This document shows, in pieces, positions 1 through 7,525 of a stretch of 64,000 bases of DNA. Numbering within the stretch: position 1 is the first letter of the stretch; every line of letters begins with the position of its first letter. A program made the translations under genes and the position numbers. Source of the stretch: Amycolatopsis jejuensis (lineage in GTDB: Bacteria; Actinomycetota; Actinomycetes; Mycobacteriales; Pseudonocardiaceae); the NCBI RefSeq assembly GCF_000717335.1, contig NZ_JNYZ01000015.1, forward strand, positions 62,001 through 126,000, written 5' to 3'. Under the pieces are notes generated by a model. It did no database searches. It saw only the letters and a list, made by a program, of their open reading frames with translations, and had not been told where the DNA came from.

Positions 1-137
1 TGGTGATCAGAGCCAGGGACATGGACCACATCCGCGACCTCTGCCTGGAACGCTTCCGCGCCCTGCCCGGCATCCGCGCGACACAGACGATGTTCGTGAT
101 CGAGGAAGTGGTCAACCGGCCGAATGTCTGGCTCTGA
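1..137 (+). CDS. Lrp/AsnC-type regulator, C-terminal end (partial)
   Basis: The window opens inside this gene; only the last 44 codons and a TGA at 135-137 are visible. The sequence VIRARDMDHIRDLCLERF followed by LPGIRATQTMFVIEEV fits the final helix and strand of the AsnC/RAM ligand-sensing domain, where the phrase LPGV..T.T is characteristic. The DNA-binding part lies outside the window. It may be a feast/famine-type regulator of a gene to the left. The family call rests on this short tail. Confidence 0.6.
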   Translation, partial: VIRARDMDHIRDLCLERFRALPGIRATQTMFVIEEVVNRPNVWL

Positions 138-251
138 CCGGGCTCACCCATCAGCACCCCGGTGAAGCATCCGCCGCAGCCGACGATACCTGCCGGGCTG
201 CCGTCACGCGCGAAGCCACGACGCTCACAAGCTACCTCGCCGGCGGGCAGG

Positions 252-790
252 TCAGGCCGGATTGCCCACGGTGAACTCAGTGGCCAATTCGAACGGGTTG
301 GTCCCGTGGGTGTCGGCGAGGGCGGAGAGGGACGGGTGGCGGAGGCGGGCAAGCGCTGCATCCCCCTGCCCTCGTTCATCCAGGGTCGCGGCCAGCATGG
401 TCGACGACGCGGTGTCGGGATGGACGTCGTGGCGTACCTCGATTCCCATCGGCGCTGGCCCGGTCGAGCATCTCCAGCACCTGTGGCATCGAGCCCCGCT
501 GTTGCCGTCCGGCGACCTTGAGGTGGGAGGCATGGACCGCGCCCGCTGCGAGGGCGTCCGCCAGGGCATCCATCAGCAAAGCACCTTCGCTGCACACGTG
601 ACGGATGTACGGCCGGTCCGCAGGCAGACGCCGGGCCGATGCAGCCAGCTCGCCGGAGCCGGAGAAGATTCCCGGCGGGTAAGCCAGTCCGGTGGAGAGA
701 CCAAAGGCACCGGTGTCGAGCGCTTCCTCCATCAGCGCACCCACCGCCTCGACCTCGCCGGTGAAGGTCGACATCTCGTCCGCCACCGGG
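252..790 (-). pseudogene. Decayed D-aminoacylase (N-acyl-D-amino-acid deacylase) fragment
   Basis: Two minus-strand frames carry pieces of one amidohydrolase. From about 786 down to 450 one frame reads EALDTGAFGLSTGLAYPPG and later HASHLKVAGR, the classic D-aminoacylase core. The homology then moves to another frame (DVHPDTASSTMLAA ... ALADTHGTNPFELATEF) that stops at 252. The N-terminal metal-binding half and the C-terminal barrel closure are missing, and the region between TASST and ADTHGTNPFE is shortened. No intact reading frame is possible, so this is a relic. It is fused upstream to a fragment of an unrelated hydrolase, indicating deletion between two former neighbours. Confidence 0.75.
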
Positions 791-1064
791 CTCGCCCTCG
801 CGCCTGCCCGAACCGGGTACCGCCCCGTGCAGCCGCAGGGTCTCGTCCACGCCGAGTTCGCGCAGTTCTGCCAGCATGCAGCCGAGTTCGGCGTCGCTCA
901 GGCCGATCCGCAGTGTCGCTCCGAAGCACCCGGTCCGAGGCGAGCGCGGCGAGTTCGGCTGCTCCGTCGATGGAGCCACCGGCGAAATGAGCCCGGTGCA
1001 CCCCGAGATTCACCGGGTGCAGCAAGAGTGCGGAAGCATCGTCGTCCGGATTGCTCCACACCAA
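791..1064 (-). pseudogene. Decayed alpha/beta hydrolase fragment, relative of the intact gene at 12242-13057
   Basis: The minus strand reads ALLLHPVNLG, then HFAGGSIDGAAELAALASDRV, and after a one-base frame change CFGATLRIGLSDAEL and LAELRELGVDETLRLHGA. Each block matches, in order, the intact hydrolase at 12242-13057 (ALLLHPVNTA, HLVGGSIGGAVCAEVAARRAEKV, CFGSALRIGMPETDL, LSELGRLGTDAWFRQRGP). About 50 residues are deleted between the first two blocks, and the C-terminal half is replaced by the D-aminoacylase relic. It has a frameshift and a deletion and is not functional. The nucleophile motif GGSIDG survives. Confidence 0.75.
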
Positions 1065-1196
1065 AGCAGAAAGCCGACCGGCCCGGCGACCGATTCGCGC
1101 GCCGGTTTTCGTTCTGTCATCAGCAGCGCCTCGTTAGATACCCGGCCGCACGAGGTTCCGCCCGGCGGGAGCTGCATCGTGGAGGTCGCGTAGCAA

Positions 1197-2243
1197 CTAC
1201 GTATGCGTCGGGTGCCTCAGTGCGCCGCGGGCCAGGGCGGGCCACAGGGCATCAGCGCCGCTGTCGATCAGGTACTCGCCCAGGCGTACCGACCACATCC
1301 GGTCGCCGCCGTACTCGTCTCGCCATGACCACAGCCGTCTGGTCAGCCGGCCGAGTTCGTATTCCCGGGTCATCCCCATCGCGCCGGTTGCCTGGTGGGC
1401 GGCCGCCGCGATCAGGCCCGCCGCTTCCGACGCGACCGTCTTTGCTGCCGCAACGTCCGAAATGGACGGTTCACCGGTACCTGCATTGGCTGCGGCGGTC
1501 CGGCAGGCCATCGCGGCCGTCTCGGCGGCTTCGGCGATCCGGACCAGATGTGCCGCCACCGCCTGGAACTTCCCGATCGGACGTCCGAACTGGACTCGTT
1601 CCCCGGTGTACCGGACGGTGATCTCCCGGATCCGCGCCGCCGCACCGGCGATCAGTGCGGCCCGGCTCAACGCGCCGCGCACGAACAGGTCGTCCTCGGT
1701 GACGTCCACTGTGGACACCGCGGACGGAACGACCCCGTCGAGGACGAGCGTGTCCCGCGGCTCACCGGCCAGGTTCGCGCCTGGCCGGATGGGCACCGTC
1801 TTCGGGTCGACGGTGACGACCTGGTCACCGGTCAGCATCACGAGCTGCCCGGCTGCGCGCGCCCAGGGAACCCGGTGGACGACCCCGCGCAACCGTCCGG
1901 CCTGCAGCGTCACGCCGGGCGCGGGCGCGGTGGTCACCGGTTCCGGCGGCACGGGCAATCCCGCGGCGGCGAGGAGCCAGCCGCCCAGCAGGCCCGCTTC
2001 GGCGACGGGAAGCGGCGCTCCCGCCCGGCCGACCTGTTCGAGCACCGTGCACGCATGCGCGACCGTGCCCCCTTCGCCGCCCGCGGACTCGGGTACCCCG
2101 ATCCGGCAGTAGCCGTGCGCGGACAGCTCCGCCCACAATTCCGGGGCCCAGCCGACGCGTTCGGCCTCGTCAGCCGCCTCCGCGGTACACCGGTCCCGCA
2201 GCAGCTCCCCGACCGCCTCGGCGATCAGCTCCGTCTCGCTCAT
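1197..2243 (-). CDS. Acyl-CoA dehydrogenase, small partner-type subunit
   Basis: A 348-residue acyl-CoA dehydrogenase family protein starting MSETELIAEAVGELLRD. The C-terminal FAD-contact helix is recognisable (RVQFGRPIGKFQAVAAHLVR, about residue 235), followed by ATGAMGMTREYELGRLTRR. The middle beta-domain is degenerate: the SEPDAGSD FAD-binding phrase is absent, as is the C-terminal GGTTEV motif. This is the usual picture of the non-catalytic or half-site subunit of actinobacterial heteromeric dehydrogenases. ATG at 2243 overlaps the 3-prime end of the neighbouring dehydrogenase by 4 bases (ATGA), so the two are translationally coupled. It is the last gene of the leftward operon starting at 7456. 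Its substrate is unknown. Confidence 0.85.
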   Translation of the reverse strand: MSETELIAEAVGELLRDRCTAEAADEAERVGWAPELWAELSAHGYCRIGVPESAGGEGGTVAHACTVLEQVGRAGAPLPVAEAGLLGGWLLAAAGLPVPPEPVTTAPAPGVTLQAGRLRGVVHRVPWARAAGQLVMLTGDQVVTVDPKTVPIRPGANLAGEPRDTLVLDGVVPSAVSTVDVTEDDLFVRGALSRAALIAGAAARIREITVRYTGERVQFGRPIGKFQAVAAHLVRIAEAAETAAMACRTAAANAGTGEPSISDVAAAKTVASEAAGLIAAAAHQATGAMGMTREYELGRLTRRLWSWRDEYGGDRMWSVRLGEYLIDSGADALWPALARGALRHPTHT

Positions 2244-3370
2244 CGGCCCAGTCCCTTCGCCGCGATCCCGCGCAGCACCTCGGTCGTGCCCCCGCGCAGG
2301 GTGAAGACCGGCGACGTCAGCACGCATTCCGCGAGCAGCGCCTCGAACATCCCCGCCGCGCCGGGATCGATCTCCTGGCCGGCCACGTACCGGAGCAGCT
2401 CCACCACCTCCTGCTCGAACGTGGTCCCGACGTCCTTCACCAGCGCCGCTTCGACGGCCGGCGCAGCACCGCACTCCAGCGAACGCGCGACCGCGAGCGA
2501 CAGCTGCCGGATCGTCCACAGCTTGGCACCGATCCGGCCGACCGCGGCACGGGTGAAATCGTCGCGACCGGCTCCGCGCTCGGCGACGAAGTGCTTCAGC
2601 AGCCCGAAAATCGAGAGATAGCGGTCCGGGCCCGAGCGCTCGTAGGCCAGTTCCGCGGTCACCTGGTGCCAACCGGAACCGACCTGCCCGAGCACCCGCT
2701 CGTCCGGGACGAACACGTCGTCGAGCACCACCTCGTTGAAGTGGTGGGACCCGTCGGGGAACAGGATCGGCGACACCCGCACGCCGGGCGCCTGCAGGTC
2801 GACGATGAGCTGGGACAGCCCGTCGTGCCGGTCCCCGGCGGCCGAGGTACGGCACAGCACCACGAAAAAGTGGTTGACGTGCGCGCCAGTGGTCCAGACC
2901 TTTGTGCCGTTGACGACCCAGCCGCCCGTCCGGCGGGTCGCGGTGGTGCGCACCGCGGCGAGGTCCGACCCGGCGTCGGGTTCGGACATCCCGAGCGAGA
3001 ACCAGCATTCACCGGCCGCGATCCGGGGCAGGAACCAGCTCCGCTGCTCGTCGGTGCCGAAAGTGAGCAGCGTCGGCGCGGTCTGCCGTTCGGCGATCCA
3101 GTGCGCGGTGATCGGTGCGCCTGCCTCGAGCAGCTCCTCGACGACGACGAACCGCTCGACCGGCGACGCGCCCGCACCGCCGTACCGCGGCGGGATCATC
3201 ATCCCGACCCAGCCGCGCGCGGCCAGCTTCCGCGAGAACTCCGGGTCGTGCCTGCCGCCGAGGCCGAGCCCGGGCCGGTGCCCCGGCGGCAGCTCCTCGG
3301 CGAGGAACCGGCGGACCGCACCGCGCAGGCGTTCCTCCGCGGCAGTCAGCGGGGTGGGGCGGAAAACCAT
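2240..3370 (-). CDS. Acyl-CoA dehydrogenase, catalytic-type subunit
   Basis: A 376-residue flavoprotein that oxidises an acyl-CoA to the enoyl-CoA. Visible landmarks are the substrate/FAD phrase FSLGMSEPDAGSD (about 124-136), NGTKVWTTGA (about 154-163) and the C-terminal GGTTEVLRGIAAKGLG. The ATG at 3370 is chosen because GAGGAG lies 6 bases upstream; an upstream GTG at 3403 lacks such a site. It overlaps the next dehydrogenase by 4 bases. In Actinobacteria such adjacent pairs often form alpha2-beta2 enzymes for branched, cyclic or steroid-derived acyl-CoAs (established for cholesterol side-chain enzymes), so a heteromer is inferred here. Confidence 0.9.
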   Translation of the reverse strand: MVFRPTPLTAAEERLRGAVRRFLAEELPPGHRPGLGLGGRHDPEFSRKLAARGWVGMMIPPRYGGAGASPVERFVVVEELLEAGAPITAHWIAERQTAPTLLTFGTDEQRSWFLPRIAAGECWFSLGMSEPDAGSDLAAVRTTATRRTGGWVVNGTKVWTTGAHVNHFFVVLCRTSAAGDRHDGLSQLIVDLQAPGVRVSPILFPDGSHHFNEVVLDDVFVPDERVLGQVGSGWHQVTAELAYERSGPDRYLSIFGLLKHFVAERGAGRDDFTRAAVGRIGAKLWTIRQLSLAVARSLECGAAPAVEAALVKDVGTTFEQEVVELLRYVAGQEIDPGAAGMFEALLAECVLTSPVFTLRGGTTEVLRGIAAKGLGR

Positions 3371-3404
3371 CCAGTACTCCTCGAAAACTCGCCGGGCCAA
3401 CACT

Positions 3405-3510
3405 CGGCACTCCTGCGCTGCGACCAGATCTGACTCGCCCGCTCAAACTCCACCGCCACCTCCCACCCCAACCCAGGCGGCCCCAGCTCGATACGGAACC
3501 GCACCACCAC
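3405..3510 (-). pseudogene. Relic C-terminus of a second crotonase-family gene
   Basis: The gap between the acyl-CoA dehydrogenase and the crotonase-like gene is not empty. Its minus strand reads VVRFRIELGPPGLGWEVAVE followed by FERASQIWSQRRSAE, which aligns without gaps to the last 35 residues of the neighbouring crotonase (AVRSFRAELGPPALGWDAAVE, then FERATQMWSQRRRAE). At base level most differences are silent or conservative. The relic has no start and runs on without its own stop. It is best explained as the tail of a former tandem paralogue whose 5-prime part was deleted. Confidence 0.8.
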
Positions 3511-3518
3511 TCACCGGC

Positions 3519-4250
3519 CTAACGCTCCGCACGCCGGCGTTGCGACCACATCTGCGTCGCCCGTTCGAACTCGACCGCGGCGTCCCAGCCCAGTGCCGGC
3601 GGCCCGAGTTCGGCGCGGAACGACCGCACTGCCTCCCGAGCCAACGCGGGGTCCTTCGCCGGACGGGCGGCCAGCCGCAGCGCGGTGTCCTCCACCTCGG
3701 CGTCCGGCACCGCGGCCCATGCCAGGCCGATCTCGACCGCGCGGGGGCCGTCGATTTCCTCGCCGAACAGACCCATCGCTGCGGTTGCCTCCCGTCCCGC
3801 GGTCCGGCCGGAGATCGTGAAATAGCCGCCGCCGGGGTGCAGTCCGATGCGCAGGAAACCGGCCAGCAACCGGGCATTCACCGCGACCACGCGGAGATCC
3901 GCGGCCAGTGCGAGGTTGAGCCCCGCGCCGACGGCGGCCCCGCGCACCGCGGCGACAGTCGGCACGGCCAGCTTCCCGAACCGCACGAATGCGCCATACA
4001 CTGCACCGTTCTCGCGGAACGTGGTGTCCTCCGCCTGGTCCGCGCCGGGGTTCCAGCGACGGCGGTCGGCGCCGGAGCAGAAAGTGCCCGCGGCGCCGCG
4101 GATCACCGCCGCGCCGATCGCCGGGTCACCGTCGATGACGTCGCACACCTCGGCGAGCTGGAGGCCCATCTCCGGGGTGAGCCCGTTCTTCACCTCCGGC
4201 GCATCGACGGTCACGACGGCGATGCCGTCGGCGCGGTCGAGCCCGATCAC
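3519..4250 (-). CDS. Enoyl-CoA hydratase/isomerase (crotonase) family protein
   Basis: A 243-residue crotonase-fold protein expected to act on a CoA thioester. The oxyanion-hole segments are present (GTFCSGADRR and AAVRGAAVGAGLNLALAADL). The two glutamates that act as acid/base in classical hydratases are not obvious: the usual PE.LG..PG..GG loop reads FLRIGLHPGGGYF, and the second position falls in ATAAMGLFG. It may therefore catalyse isomerisation, hydrolysis or C-C cleavage rather than hydration. The GTG start at 4250 forms a GTGA overlap with the NTF2-like gene upstream. It lies in the CoA-transferase/acyl-CoA dehydrogenase operon. Confidence 0.85.
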   Translation of the reverse strand: MIGLDRADGIAVVTVDAPEVKNGLTPEMGLQLAEVCDVIDGDPAIGAAVIRGAAGTFCSGADRRRWNPGADQAEDTTFRENGAVYGAFVRFGKLAVPTVAAVRGAAVGAGLNLALAADLRVVAVNARLLAGFLRIGLHPGGGYFTISGRTAGREATAAMGLFGEEIDGPRAVEIGLAWAAVPDAEVEDTALRLAARPAKDPALAREAVRSFRAELGPPALGWDAAVEFERATQMWSQRRRAER

Positions 4251-4837
4251 GCGTCCTCCAGCGGCTGTTCCGGAGTCTGCCGCACTGCCCCGCCGCGGGC
4301 GCCGCCGCGTCCGGTCCAGGTATCGCCGAAGCCGGGACGCTCCTCGTCCGCAGGCGCCGCCGGGGAGCAGTGGAAGTGCCACAGCTTCCAGACCCGGTTG
4401 CCCTCGCCGTCGTCGCGGCGGGCGATCGACGTTTCGCGGAACCGCACCCAGGTGCCCTCCCCAGGGCCGTCGAGGTCCAGGTTGCTTGCGCCCCAGCCCT
4501 CCTCGCCATCCGCGTGCACCGGGAAGAAGCCCTCGCAGGTGAGGTACGCGAGATCCCCCTCGACGTGGATCCGGTAGTCCCACAGCTGCGAGTAGTCGGG
4601 GTGGCCGATCGCGCCGGTGTAGTAGTTCCAGCACCGGACCATCTCGCCGAGCCCGTAGTACGTGTGCCCGTTGAGGTTGAACATCAGCGTGTCCGGCGCG
4701 AAGTTCCGCCGGGCGCGGGCGACCTCCTGGGTGAAGTTCGCCGCCCACCAGTCGCGGTGCGCCTTGCGGATTTCCTCGATGTCCTCGGCGGGACCGGTGA
4801 AACGCGGCTGGTCGCTCGGGTACAGCTCGGTCGGCAT
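4247..4837 (-). CDS. NTF2-like (SnoaL-type) fold protein
   Basis: A 196-residue protein starting MPTELYPSDQPRF. It is predicted to be a cone-shaped NTF2-like alpha+beta protein: an early helix with HRDWWAANF, then HTYYGLGEMVRCWNYY and the strand-rich WDYRIHVEGDLAYLTCEGFF, and a terminal VWKLWHFHCSP. Family members include small enzymes and binding proteins acting on polyketides, steroids or CoA esters. The ATG at 4837 has GAAAGGAAAA upstream. It sits between the CoA-transferase (17 bases away) and the crotonase (overlapping), so it probably acts on the same intermediate as a dehydratase, isomerase or accessory protein. Activity cannot be read from sequence. Confidence 0.7.
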   Translation of the reverse strand: MPTELYPSDQPRFTGPAEDIEEIRKAHRDWWAANFTQEVARARRNFAPDTLMFNLNGHTYYGLGEMVRCWNYYTGAIGHPDYSQLWDYRIHVEGDLAYLTCEGFFPVHADGEEGWGASNLDLDGPGEGTWVRFRETSIARRDDGEGNRVWKLWHFHCSPAAPADEERPGFGDTWTGRGGARGGAVRQTPEQPLEDA

Positions 4838-4854
4838 CGTTTTTCCTTTCGTCT

Positions 4855-6018
4855 TCACGGAGTTCGGGGTTCGAGCCAGCGGGCGGCGGTCGCCGCACCC
4901 AGTGCGGACGGACCCGGCAGATCGCGGGGATCGGGCGCCGGGGAGCCGGAAAACCTGACGGCCGGCCGCGCCGCCAGATACCGCGTACCGGACTCGCCGC
5001 GGACTTCCTGAAAGAAGCCGACCTCGGCGAGATGGCGGTCGTCGAAGACCTCGTCGAGCGATTTCACCGGCACAGCAGGGACATCGATGCCCGCGAAAAG
5101 CTCGAGCCAGTCCTCCGTCGTGCGTTGCGGCAGCAGTCCGGCGAGCATCTCGTAGAGGTCGCCGATGTGGTGGTTGCGGGCTTCGGCGGTGCGGTAGCGC
5201 GGATCCGACAGCAGTTCGGCGCGGCCGACGGCCGCCAGGAACCGGCTCCAGTGCCCGTCGTGGTACACCACCACGGAAATCATGCCGTCGGCTGTCCGGT
5301 AGGGACGCCGGTGCGCAGAACGGAGCCGGGCGTACCCGGTGGGCCCGGCCGGTGGGGTCACCGCCCGGCCACCCCATTGTTCGAGCAGCGTGAAACCCAC
5401 CATCGTCTCGTACATCGGCACTTCGATGCATTGCCCGCGCCCGGATTGCGCCCGCCAGTACAACGCGGCCAGCACCGCATGCGACAGCATCAGGCCCGCG
5501 ACCTTGTCGGCGATCGGGGTGGCGACATACCCGGGCTCGGGTTCGTTCAGTCCCTGCAGCCACGCCAGGCCGGACATCGCCTGGATCACGTCGTCGTAGG
5601 CGGGACGATCGGCGTACGGGCCGTCCGAGCCGTAACCGGTGATGCTGGCGTACACCAGCCTCGGGTTGATCTCCGTCGCGGTGGCCGCGTCGATCCGCAG
5701 CCGCGCGGCCGCCGCCGGCCGCATGTTGTGCACCAGGCAATCCGCACGCGCGACGAGGGCGTGCGCGGTCTCCCGGCCGGCCGGGTCTTTGAGATCGAGT
5801 ACCACGCTCGCCTTGTTGCGGTTGGCACCGGCGTACACGCTGCCGATGCCGGGCGCCGTCGCGGTGCCGAGTGCACGCGTGACGTCGCCGTGCGGCGCTT
5901 CGACCTTGAGGACGTCGGCACCGAGTTCGGCAAGGAGATGAGTGGCGTAGGGGCCGGAGAACGTAGTGGAGAAATCCAGTACCCGTACTCCGGCGAGCGG
6001 CCCTGCGGGATCAGGCAC
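4855..6018 (-). CDS. CaiB/BaiF family CoA-transferase
   Basis: A 387-residue class III CoA-transferase, moving CoA from a donor acyl-CoA onto a carboxylic acid and so activating the operon substrate. The N-terminus is standard (LAGVRVLDFSTTFSGPYATHLLAELGADVLKVE, split over residues 8-40). The probable catalytic aspartate is in PIADKVAG (about residue 169), followed by AALYWRAQSGRGQCIEVPM. The ATG at 6018 lies inside the end of the PucR gene (8-base overlap), so regulator and transferase are cotranscribed. Substrate is not predictable. Confidence 0.9.
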   Translation of the reverse strand: MPDPAGPLAGVRVLDFSTTFSGPYATHLLAELGADVLKVEAPHGDVTRALGTATAPGIGSVYAGANRNKASVVLDLKDPAGRETAHALVARADCLVHNMRPAAAARLRIDAATATEINPRLVYASITGYGSDGPYADRPAYDDVIQAMSGLAWLQGLNEPEPGYVATPIADKVAGLMLSHAVLAALYWRAQSGRGQCIEVPMYETMVGFTLLEQWGGRAVTPPAGPTGYARLRSAHRRPYRTADGMISVVVYHDGHWSRFLAAVGRAELLSDPRYRTAEARNHHIGDLYEMLAGLLPQRTTEDWLELFAGIDVPAVPVKSLDEVFDDRHLAEVGFFQEVRGESGTRYLAARPAVRFSGSPAPDPRDLPGPSALGAATAARWLEPRTP

Positions 6019-7456
6019 GTTTCAGCTCCCCGGAAACCGGCGCGGTACCCGAGACTTCCTCGAGCCGCAGCTGCAGGTGCGCGACCAGCGCGGTGGTCGG
6101 ATCGGTCACGTCGAGGCCGGACAGCTCCCGGATGCGTTCGAGCCGGTACCGCACGGTGTTGCGGTGCACCCGCAACCGGTCGGCGGTGCGCTGGACGTCC
6201 TGGCGCAGACCGAAGTAGGCCCGCAGGGTCGCCAGATAGCCCGTGCCGCGCGCCGCGTCGATCCCGGCAAGCTGCCGCACCGGCCCGTCCAGCACGCCCG
6301 GATGCTGCCGGGCGAGGTCCGCGAGCTGCCCGAGGACGAGCAGGCCGCGCTGGTCCCGCACGGTCGCGGCAGCCGGCCCGCCGACCCGCTGCACGACGTC
6401 CAGCAGCCGGTCGACGTCCGCCCTCGCTTGCCCCAGGTCGTCGCTGAACGGCTCGCTCGCGGCGGACTGGGCCGACCAGGCCCGGCCGTCGAGCGGAACG
6501 CCGGCCCCGGTGAGGGCATACACCCGCCCGCCGGTCCGGGTGACGGCGATCGGCTGCCCGGTCTCCAGCCGCAGGAGCTCACCGAGCCGCCGGGCGCCGT
6601 CCCGGGAGTGCGGACGGAATGCCGTCAGCTGCATCCGCCGCGGCAGGCCGGCCGCCTCGCGGATCCGGCCGACCGGTTCGTCCCTGGTCAGCGCCGCGGC
6701 AAGCAACTCCGCCGCGGTCTGTCCCGACGTGTTTCGCGGGGTCAGATACGACGCGGCCTGGCCGACCGCCCGGCGCAGCGGCGCATCGCGCCACGCAAGC
6801 GTGTCCGCGCCGAAGGTCCAGATCGCCCCGGTGACGGCATCGCCCGCCCGGATCACCGCGACAGTCCATCGGCGGTTGCGCGGTCCGGCAAGGGCCGGGA
6901 ACCCGCCCGGCGACCACAGCTCCGCCAGCCCGCCGGCAGGCAGCAGCCGGCGCACCGATTCCGGCGCAGAGCGGCGGAGAATCCACTCCCGTGCTTCGGC
7001 GGTGACGGTCCCGTCCACCACGTGATGAGCGAGCACGTCCAGCCGGGCGTCGGCGAGGATCACGGTCGCCCCGAGCGTCTCCGAAACCGCATCGGTGAGC
7101 GCACGCAGATCGTTGTCCGGGAACGGGATCACCTCGGCCGACGGCTGCTCCAGAGCCGCGCGCAGCCGGCCCAGCGCGGCCTCCCAGCCCCCGCCCGGCA
7201 CGGTCAGGACCACCAGGCCGGCCTCGGCGGCCGCCGGAAGCCACGACGGGTGCAGGTCGTCCTCCCGCACGACCAGCCCGGCAGCTCGCTGCTCGATCGC
7301 CCGTGCCACCAGCTCCGGTGTCGGCGCCGCCGATGCGAAGAGCAACGTCCCCGGGCGAGCGTGGTCCCACGGCTCGACGCCGCACACCACGGCTTCCGGG
7401 TCACCGCACGCGACGCGGGCGGGCGCGAGGCTCAGGAGGGTGTCGACTCGGCTCAT
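6011..7456 (-). CDS. PucR family transcriptional regulator
   Basis: A 481-residue PucR/CdaR-type activator. The N-terminal part (about 1-125) resembles the PucR ligand domain. The middle is a sensory segment with a conserved VRRLLPAGGLAELWSPG stretch. The C-terminus carries the HTH_30 DNA-binding motif TADRLRVHRNTVRYRLERI (about 425-445). It is the first gene of the operon running to 1197 and overlaps the CoA-transferase, so it probably controls its own operon in response to the substrate. The promoter region 7457-7525 contains CTACGTACG, also found in the transporter/DUF1028 promoter. Confidence 0.9.
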   Translation of the reverse strand: MSRVDTLLSLAPARVACGDPEAVVCGVEPWDHARPGTLLFASAAPTPELVARAIEQRAAGLVVREDDLHPSWLPAAAEAGLVVLTVPGGGWEAALGRLRAALEQPSAEVIPFPDNDLRALTDAVSETLGATVILADARLDVLAHHVVDGTVTAEAREWILRRSAPESVRRLLPAGGLAELWSPGGFPALAGPRNRRWTVAVIRAGDAVTGAIWTFGADTLAWRDAPLRRAVGQAASYLTPRNTSGQTAAELLAAALTRDEPVGRIREAAGLPRRMQLTAFRPHSRDGARRLGELLRLETGQPIAVTRTGGRVYALTGAGVPLDGRAWSAQSAASEPFSDDLGQARADVDRLLDVVQRVGGPAAATVRDQRGLLVLGQLADLARQHPGVLDGPVRQLAGIDAARGTGYLATLRAYFGLRQDVQRTADRLRVHRNTVRYRLERIRELSGLDVTDPTTALVAHLQLRLEEVSGTAPVSGELKRA

Positions 7457-7525
7457 GGCGACACCGTGACACGGCGGGGCCGGCCAGGGCGTCGCGGTGG
7501 ATACGTACCGGCTACGTACGTGGGG

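Noticed and set aside
4247..4837. Evidence for a polyketide or antibiotic cluster from the SnoaL-like protein
   Set aside because: No polyketide synthase, NRPS or tailoring set is present in the window; the neighbours are CoA-thioester catabolic genes.
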